Positions 10,401-18,630 of a DNA stretch of 64,000 nucleotides are shown here, in pieces. How positions within the stretch are numbered: the first letter of the stretch is position 1; each line of letters begins with the position of its first letter. The notes under the pieces were generated by a model that was not told where the DNA came from, searched no databases, and worked only from the letters and a program-made list of their open reading frames with translations. The stretch is from Bacteroidales bacterium (GTDB lineage: Bacteria > Bacteroidota > Bacteroidia > Bacteroidales > UBA932): assembly GCA_017620335.1 (NCBI GenBank), contig JAFZQO010000006.1, positions 78,650 through 142,649 on the forward strand, in the 5' to 3' direction. Made by a program: the position numbers and the translations under genes.

Positions 10401-10998
10401 ATCTGTGCCTGTAGGACAGTTCCTTCTCGATATCTTCAATGCTTACGCCCATCTCCTCCATGAGTACGAGGAAATGATACACGAGGTCCGAGGCCTCGTA
10501 CACGAAACGGTCCTTCTTGCCGGTGACCGCTTCGATCACGGCCTCGGCCGACTCTTCACCGACTTTCTTCGCGATGCTCTTCACTCCCTTGATGAAGAGC
10601 TTCGTCGTATATGAGCCTTCGGGCATTTCCTCGTGGCGCTTACGGACAACTTCCATGAGCTTGCGCACGAAACCTTCGCTGTCAGGAGTGTCGAAGCAGG
10701 CGGTGGTACCCCGGTGGCAGGTCGGGCCTGCGGGGACGGCTTTTATCAGCAGGGTGTCGGAGTCGCAGTCCTTGTACATCTCCTTGACGGTCAGATAGTT
10801 GCCACTGGTCTCTCCTTTGGTCCAGAGACGCTGCTTTGAACGTGAGAAAAAGGTTACACGGCCCTCTTCGCGGGTCTTCTCAAAAGCCTCTCGGTTCATG
10901 TAACCCAGCATGAGGACCTTGAGCGTCCTGGCATCCTGTATGATGACGGGGAGAAGTCCGTCTCCTGTCTTTTCAAGTCTGAAGTCCTTGAATTCCAT
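10399..10998 (-). CDS. hisI: Bifunctional phosphoribosyl-AMP cyclohydrolase / phosphoribosyl-ATP pyrophosphatase
   Basis: Fused HisI-HisE protein (hisIE) of 199 residues performing steps 2 and 3 of histidine synthesis. The N-terminal cyclohydrolase domain has LMLGYMNREAF, the GETSGNYL segment and a metal-binding CD.D..L motif. The C-terminal MazG-like pyrophosphatase, from about residue 105, has GEESAEAVIEA. Last gene of the his operon, 11 bases after hisF. The stop codon is completed by the REP-like repeat. Confidence 0.95.
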   Translation of the reverse strand: MEFKDFRLEKTGDGLLPVIIQDARTLKVLMLGYMNREAFEKTREEGRVTFFSRSKQRLWTKGETSGNYLTVKEMYKDCDSDTLLIKAVPAGPTCHRGTTACFDTPDSEGFVRKLMEVVRKRHEEMPEGSYTTKLFIKGVKSIAKKVGEESAEAVIEAVTGKKDRFVYEASDLVYHFLVLMEEMGVSIEDIEKELSYRHR

Positions 10999-11009
10999 AA
11001 TACCGGTTT

Positions 11010-11765
11010 TTATAATCGTACGGGGACGCCGGCTTCGGCCAGTGCCCGCTTGAGTGTCGGGATGGGGATTTCTCCGTAGTGGAAGATACTGGCGGCGAGG
11101 GCGGCGTCGGCGCGGCCGCGCGTCAGGACATCGACGATGTCCGCGACGCTGCCCGCGCCGCCGGACGCGATGACCGGTATGCTGAGCATATCCTCGAGCA
11201 TAGCGTACTGCTCGCAGGCATAGCCCGTCTTGGTGCCGTCATGGTCCATCGAGGTGAACAGGATCTCTCCCGCACCGCGTTCCTGCGCCTCCCTGGCCCA
11301 GGAGAAGAGTTCGCGCTCAGTCATTCGACTGCCTCCGTGCGTGGTGACGCGCCAGACGCCTTCGACGCATTTGGCGTCAATGGCGCAGACAACGAACTGA
11401 CTGCCGTAACGGTCGGCGATGTCGCTTATAAGTTTGGGATTGGCGATGGCGGCGCTGTTGACGGAGATCTTGTCGGCGCCCCTGTCCAGCAGGCGTGAGG
11501 CGTCGTCCATGGAGGAGATGCCCCCTCCGACCGTGAAGGGGATGTTTATGCCCAATGCAATGCGCTCCACCAGTTCCGTGAAGGTGCTCCGGTCTTCCTT
11601 GGAGGCGCTGATGTCAAGGTAAACCAGTTCGTCGGCGCCCTCCTCGCTGTACTTGACGCCCATTTCCACGGCGTCGCCCACCTCGCGGAGACCCTCGAAG
11701 TTGATGCCCTTGACTACCAGGCCGCCCTTGACGTCGAGGCAGGGGATTATGCGTTTAGCGACCAT
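11010..11765 (-). CDS. hisF: Imidazole glycerol phosphate synthase, cyclase subunit
   Basis: A (beta/alpha)8 barrel of 251 residues that closes the imidazole ring with ammonia delivered by HisH. The start is MVAKRIIPCLDVKGG, with catalytic Asp in CLDV and a second catalytic Asp in TSMDHDGTKTGY (about residue 130). Half-barrel phosphate loops (GGGISS, ASGGAGSVAD) are present. It overlaps the end of hisA by 19 bases. Confidence 0.96.
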   Translation of the reverse strand: MVAKRIIPCLDVKGGLVVKGINFEGLREVGDAVEMGVKYSEEGADELVYLDISASKEDRSTFTELVERIALGINIPFTVGGGISSMDDASRLLDRGADKISVNSAAIANPKLISDIADRYGSQFVVCAIDAKCVEGVWRVTTHGGSRMTERELFSWAREAQERGAGEILFTSMDHDGTKTGYACEQYAMLEDMLSIPVIASGGAGSVADIVDVLTRGRADAALAASIFHYGEIPIPTLKRALAEAGVPVRL

Positions 11766-12475
11766 GCCCTGATGTCATCAAGCTTGATGCGCTTCTCGTA
11801 GATGGCCTTTCCGACCACGACCTTAGGCACGCCTATACGGTCAAGCTCCTTGATGTCGTCCATGCCGCTGATGCCGCCGCTCGCTGTGAAAATGACGCTC
11901 TGGAACTCCTCCATCAGTTCGGCGTAAAGGTCGAACGAGGGGCCCTTGAGCAGGCCGTCCCTGGAAATGTCGGTACAGACGACGAACTTGAGTCCGTCCT
12001 CGAGGAACCAGCTGATCTGCTCGTAGAGCGTGAGACCCGTCTGCTGGACCCAGCCCTTGACGGCAACTACGCCGTCGCGGACGTCCGCACCGAGAAGTAT
12101 GCGGTCGGGGCCGAAGATCTTGAGCCAGCGCGAGAACTCTGCGGGGCGCAGGGCGGCGACGCTGCCGACAATGGCCTGCGTGGCGCCTGCGTTGAAAACG
12201 GACGCGAGTGCGGAATCGTCCGCAATGCCTCCGCCCCATTCGATCTCGACGCCCGACTTGGAGGCGACCTCCTCGAGGGTCTTCATGTTCATCGGTTTTG
12301 AACGCCTGGCGCCGTCCAGGTCCACCATGTGGATGCGGCGCACGCCGCAGTCGGCGTACTGCATTGCCATTTCGAGGGGCGATGCGTCATAGACTTTCTT
12401 GTCGGCGAAATCGCCTTTGGTCAAGCGGACACAGCGTCCGTCAATGATGTCGATTGCAGGGATGATCTCAATCAT
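11747..12475 (-). CDS. hisA: ProFAR isomerase (phosphoribosylformimino-AICAR-P isomerase)
   Basis: A 242-residue (beta/alpha)8 barrel catalysing the Amadori rearrangement of ProFAR. The N-terminal IIPAIDIIDGRCVRLTKGD is the family signature, with Asp 8 as the catalytic base, and the second-half catalytic Asp lies in CTDISRDGLLKGPS. The start overlaps the hisH stop (ATGA type). Confidence 0.96.
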   Translation of the reverse strand: MIEIIPAIDIIDGRCVRLTKGDFADKKVYDASPLEMAMQYADCGVRRIHMVDLDGARRSKPMNMKTLEEVASKSGVEIEWGGGIADDSALASVFNAGATQAIVGSVAALRPAEFSRWLKIFGPDRILLGADVRDGVVAVKGWVQQTGLTLYEQISWFLEDGLKFVVCTDISRDGLLKGPSFDLYAELMEEFQSVIFTASGGISGMDDIKELDRIGVPKVVVGKAIYEKRIKLDDIRAWSLNA

Positions 12476-13059
12476 AATCCTATGAAATTCATTAATATCC
12501 TTTCTCCGACGGCACCGCTTTTCTCAGGATGGAACTGGGTGCCGTAAAAATTCTCGTATTTCAGCGCGGCGCTGAACAGGGTGCCGCCGTGGCGGCAGGT
12601 AGCTATCGTGTCCGGGCACAGGCCGGCATAGTAGGAATGCACGAAATAGACGCACGATCCTCCCGGGACGTCGGCGAAGAGCTTGCCGGAGAGGTTGCCG
12701 AGGGAGTTCCATCCCATGTGGGGTACCTTGATTCCCGGTTCGGGGACGAAGCGGCGGACCTCGCAGTCGAAGATGTCCATGCAGCGGACGTCTCCTTCCT
12801 CCGAGCGGCGGCACATCAGCTGCATGCCCACGCAGATGCCGAGGACCGGCTGGCGGAGGCTCATGACGACCGGCTCGAGGCCCTTGGCCCTGAGGCTCTC
12901 CATGGCCGCTGCGGCATTTCCGACGCCGGGAAGGATGACCTTCTCCGCCGAGCGGATGAGCGCAGGGTCAGCCGTGAGGGTGTATTCCACCCCCAGGCGC
13001 TCCAGGGCGTTGGTGACGGACTTTATGTTGCCCGCATCATAATCCACGATCGCTATCAT
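12472..13059 (-). CDS. hisH: Imidazole glycerol phosphate synthase, glutamine amidotransferase subunit
   Basis: Class I glutaminase of 195 residues feeding ammonia to HisF. Seen are PGVGNAAAAM (oxyanion strand), the nucleophile-elbow motif GICVGMQLM with Cys near residue 77, and C-terminal GTQFHPEKSG carrying the His-Glu of the triad. Start and stop overlap hisB and hisA in ATGA-like junctions. It links histidine synthesis to the glutamine pool. Confidence 0.96.
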   Translation of the reverse strand: MIAIVDYDAGNIKSVTNALERLGVEYTLTADPALIRSAEKVILPGVGNAAAAMESLRAKGLEPVVMSLRQPVLGICVGMQLMCRRSEEGDVRCMDIFDCEVRRFVPEPGIKVPHMGWNSLGNLSGKLFADVPGGSCVYFVHSYYAGLCPDTIATCRHGGTLFSAALKYENFYGTQFHPEKSGAVGERILMNFIGL

Positions 13060-14120
13060 AGCAGCCCTTTCGAAGACGGCAGGTCGTATTTGAACACATC
13101 GCGCCTGACCGCCTGCCTGACGGCCCTCGCGAAGGCCTTGAAGACGGCCTCGGCGATGTGATGGTTGTTCTCTCCGGATGCGTCGACGCGGAGGTTGCAG
13201 CGTGCGGCGTCGCTAAGGGACTTGAAGAAATGCCTGAACATCTCCGTCGGGACGTCTCCTACGTACTCGCGCGTGAAAGTGACGTTCCAGACCAGTTCGC
13301 TACGGCCTCCGAAGTCGAGTAGTACCATTGCGGAGCTCTCGTCCATGGGCAGTGCGAATCCGTAGCGCTCGATGCCCCTCTTGTCGCCCAGGGCGGCCTT
13401 CAGGGCTTCTCCAAGGGCTATTCCGATATCCTCCATGGTGTGATGCTCGTCGACTTCGAGGTCGCCCTTGCAGCGTATCGTGAGGGAGACGCCGCCATGG
13501 TGGACCAGCTGGGTGAGCATGTGGTCGAGGAACTTGAGTCCGGTGTCGATCTCAGACGGTCCCTTGCCGTCAAGGTCGAGGCTGACGTATACGTCGGTCT
13601 CGGAGGTTTTCCTGGCGACCACGGCGCAGCGTTCCGTGGAACGTATGCGCTCCACCGCTTCGGCCCAGCCGTTCTTGTCGGAAACGAGGAGTCCGGTCGC
13701 ACCGAGGTTGCGGGCCAGTTCGAGGTCCGTCTCGCGGTCGCCGATCACGAAGCTTGCCGACATGTCGTAGTCGTCGCCGAGATATTTGCCGAACATTCCG
13801 ATGCCGGGCTTCCTGGTGGGGAGATTGTCCGCAGGAAAACTCCGGTCGATGAGGAAGTCGTCGAAAAAGACGCCTTCGCCTTCGAGCGTGCGGAGCATCT
13901 TGTCATGGGCGGGCCAGAAGGTGCTCTCAGGGAAGGAGGGCGTTCCGAGCCCGTCCTGGTTCGAGGCCATCACGAGTTCGTAGCCAAGGCCCATGAGGGA
14001 CCTCAGCGAGGAGATGGCGCCGGGGACGAATTCGAGCTTCTCGAGGGAGTCTATCTGTTCGTCATTCGGCTCGACGATTATGGTTCCGTCCCTATCGACG
14101 AATATGGCTTTCTTTTTCAT
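13056..14120 (-). CDS. hisB: Bifunctional histidinol-phosphatase / imidazoleglycerol-phosphate dehydratase
   Basis: A 354-residue fusion. Residues ~1-165 are a HAD phosphatase (DRDGTI nucleophile motif, VIGDRETDLELA near 122). Residues ~170-354 are IGP dehydratase with metal-binding FLDHMLTQLVHHGG, DEHHTMEDIGIALG and ENNHHIAEAVFKAFARA. It overlaps hisC by 29 bases. The bifunctional form is shared by enterobacteria and Bacteroidota. Confidence 0.96.
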   Translation of the reverse strand: MKKKAIFVDRDGTIIVEPNDEQIDSLEKLEFVPGAISSLRSLMGLGYELVMASNQDGLGTPSFPESTFWPAHDKMLRTLEGEGVFFDDFLIDRSFPADNLPTRKPGIGMFGKYLGDDYDMSASFVIGDRETDLELARNLGATGLLVSDKNGWAEAVERIRSTERCAVVARKTSETDVYVSLDLDGKGPSEIDTGLKFLDHMLTQLVHHGGVSLTIRCKGDLEVDEHHTMEDIGIALGEALKAALGDKRGIERYGFALPMDESSAMVLLDFGGRSELVWNVTFTREYVGDVPTEMFRHFFKSLSDAARCNLRVDASGENNHHIAEAVFKAFARAVRQAVRRDVFKYDLPSSKGLL

Positions 14121-15150
14121 ATCTTTCCAGTGATAGGAGGAGTTTGTCGTTTTCTTCGGGAAGTCCCACCGTGATGCGCAGGCAGTCCTTGCAGCCGGGG
14201 ACTTTGGTGCGGTTGCGGACTATTATGCCGTCGGAAATAAGATGTGAATAGAGGGCGTCAGCGTCGTCCACTTTCACGAGAAGGAAGTTGGCTTCGCTCG
14301 GGAATATCCTGCGTATGCAGGTGAATTTCAGAAATTTGTGCACCAGGCGAATGCGTTGGGCAACAATCTCGGCGACCTCGCGGTCTATTGGCTTTTCGAG
14401 GGCCTTGAGTGCCAGGCGCTGGGTGGATTCGTTGATGTTGTAGGGATATTTCACCATGGACATCAGACGGATGATATAAGGCTGCGAAAAGGCCATTCCG
14501 AGGCGCAGGGCGGCCATGCCGCGGGCCTTGGAGAAGGTCTGGAGCACGATGAGGTTCGGGAAGCGCCAGATGGCCGGGAGAAGGCTGGGGACCGAGCAGA
14601 AGTCGATGTAGGCCTCGTCCACGACCACGATGCCGTGGAAACGGTCGAGTATCTCGAAGACCGTCTCGTTGGGGATGGCGTTGCCGGAAGGGTTGTTGGG
14701 GGAGCAGAGGAAGATGGCCTTGGTGTGTCCGTCACATGCGGCGAGGAGCTCTTCGACCGGCAGGGAGAAATCGTCCCTCAACTGCACGTGCTTCACTTTC
14801 ACATCGTTGATGTCGGCGGCAACTTCATACATGCCGTAGCTCGGGGACATTGCAACGACATTGTCCTCTCCGGGAGTACAGAACACCCTGAAGACCAGGT
14901 CGATGGCCTCGTCGGATCCGTTGCCGAGGAAGATGTTCTCCGCATTCACTCCCTTGATGGGCGCGATGCGCGCCTTGAGTTCCTTCTGGCGCGGGTCGGG
15001 ATAGCGGTTCCAGCCGGTGGGGTAGGGGCTTTCGTTTGCGTCGAGGAAGACGCCGAGCCTGCCGCTGAACTCGTCGCGGGCGGTGCTGTAGGGGCAGAGC
15101 TGCTGGATGTTGGGGCGTACGAGGGCCTCTATGTCTGCTGCATTCATCAT
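14092..15150 (-). CDS. hisC: Histidinol-phosphate aminotransferase
   Basis: Fold-type I PLP enzyme of 352 residues that transaminates imidazole-acetol phosphate. Motifs seen are NGSDEAIDLVFRVF, CSPNNPSGN, VVDEAYIDF with the PLP-ring Asp, and TFSKARGMAALRLG with the Schiff-base Lys near residue 213. It begins in an ATGA overlap with hisD. Confidence 0.95.
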   Translation of the reverse strand: MMNAADIEALVRPNIQQLCPYSTARDEFSGRLGVFLDANESPYPTGWNRYPDPRQKELKARIAPIKGVNAENIFLGNGSDEAIDLVFRVFCTPGEDNVVAMSPSYGMYEVAADINDVKVKHVQLRDDFSLPVEELLAACDGHTKAIFLCSPNNPSGNAIPNETVFEILDRFHGIVVVDEAYIDFCSVPSLLPAIWRFPNLIVLQTFSKARGMAALRLGMAFSQPYIIRLMSMVKYPYNINESTQRLALKALEKPIDREVAEIVAQRIRLVHKFLKFTCIRRIFPSEANFLLVKVDDADALYSHLISDGIIVRNRTKVPGCKDCLRITVGLPEENDKLLLSLERYEKESHIRR

Positions 15151-16424
15151 TCTTCCGTGCGTATTGATGCCGCGGCGGCGTGGGCCTGCAGGCCTTCCGC
15201 CTCCGCCATCGCCACGATGGTGGGGGCGAGCCTGCGGAGACCGTCGCGGCTGATCTCCTGAAGGGTCATCTTTCTCATGAAACTGTCGAGGTTCACCCCG
15301 CTGTGCGAACGGGCCCAGCCGCTCGTGGGGAGGGTGTGGTTTGTACCGGAGGCGTAGTCTCCCGCGCTCTCAGGGGTGCAGGCACCGACGAAGACGCTGC
15401 CTGCGGCGGTGACGCGGTCGGCTATCGCCCAGGGGTCGCCCGTCGAGACGATGAGATGCTCCGGGGCGTATGCGTCAGCGAAAGCGATGACGTCGTCGAC
15501 ATCCTCGAGGACTATCGCATGGCTCCTTGAAAGCGCTCCCTTCGCCAGGTCCGCGCGGCCGAGAGCCTCGACCTGGCGCACGACCTCGCCTGCCACGGCT
15601 TCGGCCTTGACGGCCGAGGTGCTGACGAGCATCACCTGGCTGTCGCGGCCGTGCTCGGCCTGCGAGAGCAGGTCGGCGGCCGCGAATGCGGGGTCGGAGG
15701 AATCGTCAACGACGACCATGACCTCCGACGGTCCTGCCGGCATGTCGATGGCTACGGCGCTTCCACCAAGAAGCTGTTTCGCGGTGGTGACATATTGGTT
15801 GCCGGGGCCGAAAATCTTGTCAACTTTTGGGACGCTCTCAGTGCCGAAAGCCATGGCGGCTATCGCCTGTGCGCCACCGATGCGGAAGATGCGGTCCACC
15901 CCGCAGAAGGATGCGGCGTACAGGACGGCCGGCGCTATCTGTCCGTCACGTCCGCAGGGCGTGCAGAGCACGACCTCGGAGCAGCCGGCAATCTGCGCCG
16001 GTATGGCGAGCATCAGTACGGTGGAGAACAGGGGAGCGGTGCCTCCGGGGATATAAAGCCCGACGGCCCTGATAGGGACGGGCTTTTGGATGCAACGGAC
16101 GCCGGGAGCGGTCTCGACCTCGATCCTGCGAGGCATCTGGGCCTCATGGAAGGCACGGATGTTGGCCGCGGCGTCGTCTATCGCCCGCCTGACCTGCTCC
16201 GGCACCTGCTCCGAGGCCTTGCGGATCTCCTCCGCGCTCACCTCGAAACGCTCGGGGGCGAAGCCGTCGATCTCGGACGAGAGCGCCCTGAGGGCCTCGT
16301 CGCCGCCCTCGCGGACGCGGGCGACGATGGCCTCGACGCGCTCCCGTACTATCGGGTTGACGTCGGCCGGGCGCCGGCAGAGTTCCGGCCATTCCTTCCT
16401 CGGGGGATTGATCCTGATATCCAT
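15147..16424 (-). CDS. hisD: Histidinol dehydrogenase
   Basis: Zn-dependent NAD oxidoreductase for the last two steps to L-histidine, 425 residues. The chosen start begins MDIRINPPRKEW; its ATG shares bases with the hisG stop (TAATG), which fits the coupled layout better than an in-frame ATG 78 bases upstream inside hisG. Motifs seen: GLYIPGGTAPL, FGPGNQYVTTAKQ, and DMPAGPSEVMV with metal and substrate contacts in QAEHGRDSQ. Confidence 0.96.
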   Translation of the reverse strand: MDIRINPPRKEWPELCRRPADVNPIVRERVEAIVARVREGGDEALRALSSEIDGFAPERFEVSAEEIRKASEQVPEQVRRAIDDAAANIRAFHEAQMPRRIEVETAPGVRCIQKPVPIRAVGLYIPGGTAPLFSTVLMLAIPAQIAGCSEVVLCTPCGRDGQIAPAVLYAASFCGVDRIFRIGGAQAIAAMAFGTESVPKVDKIFGPGNQYVTTAKQLLGGSAVAIDMPAGPSEVMVVVDDSSDPAFAAADLLSQAEHGRDSQVMLVSTSAVKAEAVAGEVVRQVEALGRADLAKGALSRSHAIVLEDVDDVIAFADAYAPEHLIVSTGDPWAIADRVTAAGSVFVGACTPESAGDYASGTNHTLPTSGWARSHSGVNLDSFMRKMTLQEISRDGLRRLAPTIVAMAEAEGLQAHAAAASIRTEE

Positions 16425-17275
16425 TACGGAATGATTTTGTCTACGTTGAGCACGAGTATTCCTTCGGCTCCGATGGCTTTCAACTGGCGTATCTTCTCCC
16501 ACAGCCTGTCAGCGTCCACGACGGAGTGCATGGAGCACCATCCGTCAGCGGCGAGTGGCATGATGGTCGGGCTGCGCATGGCGGGAAGTATCTTCACGGC
16601 CTCTTCTACGGAAGCCTGGGGAAGGTTCATCAGGAGGTATTTCTTGCCGCGGCTGACCTTTACGGAACCTATGCGGAAGCGGATCTCGTCGAGCAGCGCC
16701 CTGTCTTCTCCAGACAGGCCGGGCCAGGCGATGAGCACCGCCTCGGACCAGAAAACCTGCTCGACCTCCTTAAGTCCGTTCGACACTAGCGTGCCGCCGG
16801 AGGAGACGATGTCGAAGATGGCGTCGGCTATGCCGGCGGCCGGGGCGATCTCCACGGAGCCGGTGATGACCTCTATCTTTGCATCTATGCCGTTCTCCTC
16901 CAGATATTTACGAAGAATCTTCGGGTAGGATGTCGCTATCCTTTTGCCGTTGAAATAGGCGGGACCGTCATACTGTTCGGACTTCGGGATGGCGAGGCTG
17001 ATGCGGCAGCCGCCGAAGCCGAGCCTCTCGACAATCTCTACTTCCGCGCCTTTCTCCTCGACCTCATTGAGGCCGACGATGCCCAGCGACGCGGTGCCGG
17101 AAGCGACGACCTGCGGTATGTCGTCGTCGCGCATATACAGGACTTCCAGGGGGAAGTTCGCCGACTGTGAGAGGAATTTCCTCTTGGAATCGTCCACGGT
17201 GATGCCTATCTCCTGGAAAAGGGCGGAACTGTCCTCGTTCAGCCTTCCTTTCGATTGAATGGCTATCCTTAACAT
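16424..17275 (-). CDS. hisG: ATP phosphoribosyltransferase, long form
   Basis: Committed, feedback-inhibited step of histidine synthesis. At 283 residues it is the long form that carries its own C-terminal ACT-like regulatory domain (from about residue 212), so no HisZ partner is needed. N-terminal IAIQSKGRLNEDS and the PRPP-binding segment EIAPAAGIADAIFDIVSSGGTL near residue 145 are typical. First structural gene of the his operon, directly behind the leader described at 17292-17423. Confidence 0.96.
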   Translation of the reverse strand: MLRIAIQSKGRLNEDSSALFQEIGITVDDSKRKFLSQSANFPLEVLYMRDDDIPQVVASGTASLGIVGLNEVEEKGAEVEIVERLGFGGCRISLAIPKSEQYDGPAYFNGKRIATSYPKILRKYLEENGIDAKIEVITGSVEIAPAAGIADAIFDIVSSGGTLVSNGLKEVEQVFWSEAVLIAWPGLSGEDRALLDEIRFRIGSVKVSRGKKYLLMNLPQASVEEAVKILPAMRSPTIMPLAADGWCSMHSVVDADRLWEKIRQLKAIGAEGILVLNVDKIIP

Positions 17276-17291
17276 GATTCAACAATAATTA

Positions 17292-17327
17292 ACAAAAACG
17301 GCTTACCATATCTCCCCATGGCAAGCC
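17292..17327 (-). terminator. Attenuator terminator of the his leader
   Basis: On the minus strand, GGCTTGCCAT pairs with ATGGTAAGCC (10 bp, one G-U, 8-base loop) and is followed by GTTTTTGTT. It lies 17 bases before the hisG start. Confidence 0.9.
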
Positions 17328-17375
17328 TCCTCTTAACACTACTTCATCCTCACACGGCAGGGCTCACCAACTCGT

Positions 17376-17423
17376 TCATGAGCGGTGGTGATGTCCCTCT
17401 ACTGTGTTAGCGTTCTTTGTCAT
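17376..17423 (-). CDS. hisL: his leader peptide with three consecutive His codons
   Basis: Fifteen codons, MTKNANTVEGHHHRS then TGA, starting at an ATG preceded by GCGGAGCA, which contains a GGAG ribosome-binding site. Three adjacent His codons (17393-17385) sit just where a stalled ribosome would mask the first strand of the alternative RNA structure. The ORF is too short to be called from coding statistics; it is supported by position, His run, ribosome-binding site and the downstream hairpins. Confidence 0.87.
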   Translation of the reverse strand: MTKNANTVEGHHHRS

Positions 17424-17476
17424 TGCTCCGCTAAGTTAATTTAAAAATTTTTAATTTCCAAGAATCCAGGCGATTT

Positions 17477-18589
17477 TCAGCATCCTATGACCCATTTGCT
17501 GCCTGGAATGAGCGAAATGAGCTTCGAAGTGACCGCACAGCAGATGTAAGTGAGCACGGCGATGGCGGGTATGGCCAGCCATACGGGGATGGACGGGGAG
17601 GCGGGGTCGCCGCCGATGATCCAGGTGGCTATGGGCACCATGAAGAACAGGTGCATGAGGTACATTCCATAGGAAAGCTTCGCGACGGAGGTGACCATCG
17701 CCGGTGCCTTTTCGCGGCGGATGCAGGAGAATACGAGGAAAAGGCCGAAGGTCGCGAGCAGGACGTTGGGGGTGCAGAAATCCCAGGACCATTCCACCGT
17801 GGGGGTCTCGATGAGCTGTCCCGGGACGGCCTTGGTCCAAAAGGCCCAGCCGGTGAACAGGGCCCCTATGATGAAGCAGGGCCAACCGACCGCGAGTTTC
17901 TTCGCCCGCGACCAGTCCAGATGTTTGCGGATGTAGTGGGCCAGGACGAGATAGCCCAGGAATCCGGAGAAGTACCAGAGCATGTCGAACTCGTTCCAGA
18001 AAGCCTCGCCCCAGACTTCCGGCTTGATGTAGTCGTGGATCCAGGGGATGAAGGTCGAGAGTACGAACAGGCCCAGGAATATGCGTTCCTCCTTGGCGGA
18101 AGCCTTCTCGATCCAGGGTGATATAACGGGTATGATCAGATAAAGGCCTATGAGGGGGTACATGAACCAAAGGTGGCCTGCCATGGAAGGGAAGTTGAAA
18201 GGCAGGAGCTTGAGGTCGTTCAGTGACTGTTCCCATGTCATTCCGCCCCAGGCGAGGGGGAGGAAGGTGTAGAGCAGGAGGAAGATGATGAAAGGCGGGA
18301 GGACGCGCTTGAAGCGCCGTTTGTAGAACGCTCCCATCGTCTGTCCTGGTTTCATCGGTACGAGCAAGAAGGCCGAAACGATCATGAAGAGGGGGACGCA
18401 TGTCCTCGCCACGGTTCCGTCGTAGAACGCCACCCAGAAGCGGTTGGCCCCGTTCGCGATGTACGAGTAGCTCGCTGCGAGTCCGGAGGCATCCGCTCCG
18501 TAGAAGTTCTCGCTGGCATGTACCAGCATGACGAGGAAACACGCGATGACGCGGATGTAATCTATGAAGACTATGCGCTCTTTTTCCAT
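17477..18589 (-). CDS. Acyltransferase 3 family integral membrane protein
   Basis: A 370-residue polytopic protein with about ten hydrophobic segments. The N-terminus FIDYIRVIACFLVMLVHASE is the acyltransferase-3 signature (Arg and His of the first helix). Family members transfer acetyl or succinyl groups to surface polysaccharides or lipids. The gene stands alone, 53 bases upstream of the his leader and in the same direction, so it is not obviously tied to a polysaccharide locus. The acceptor is unknown. Confidence 0.9.
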   Translation of the reverse strand: MEKERIVFIDYIRVIACFLVMLVHASENFYGADASGLAASYSYIANGANRFWVAFYDGTVARTCVPLFMIVSAFLLVPMKPGQTMGAFYKRRFKRVLPPFIIFLLLYTFLPLAWGGMTWEQSLNDLKLLPFNFPSMAGHLWFMYPLIGLYLIIPVISPWIEKASAKEERIFLGLFVLSTFIPWIHDYIKPEVWGEAFWNEFDMLWYFSGFLGYLVLAHYIRKHLDWSRAKKLAVGWPCFIIGALFTGWAFWTKAVPGQLIETPTVEWSWDFCTPNVLLATFGLFLVFSCIRREKAPAMVTSVAKLSYGMYLMHLFFMVPIATWIIGGDPASPSIPVWLAIPAIAVLTYICCAVTSKLISLIPGSKWVIGC

Positions 18590-18610
18590 GACCGGATCTT
18601 TATTCAGTCA

Positions 18611-18618
18611 CAAATATA
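18611..18618 (-). promoter_or_regulatory. -7 promoter element of the acyltransferase gene
   Basis: TATATTTG on the minus strand matches the Bacteroidota TAnnTTTG -7 box and ends 21 bases before the ATG. No clear TTTG -33 element is present. Confidence 0.55.
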
Positions 18619-18630
18619 GCAAATTTCACA

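Larger units (their letters stand above)
17292..17423 (-). promoter_or_regulatory. Histidine operon attenuator (leader RNA with alternative hairpins)
   Basis: On the minus strand the order is leader ORF, segment 2, segment 3 and terminator. His-codon strand TCACCA (17391-17386) is perfectly complementary to TGGTGA (17369-17364). The overlapping GGTGAGCC (17368-17361) can pair over 8 positions, two of them G-U, with GGCTTGCC (17327-17320). That last segment is also the 5' arm of the terminator hairpin. This is the 1:2 / 2:3 / 3:4 logic of ribosome-stalling attenuation: stalling at His codons frees segment 2 to form the antiterminator. Confidence 0.88.

Noticed and set aside
17424-17476. Promoter of the his operon (TTGG, 19 bases, TAACTTAG)
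   Set aside because: Neither box is a consensus match and the start would fall within a few bases of the leader ATG; the real promoter may lie further up, inside the acyltransferase gene.
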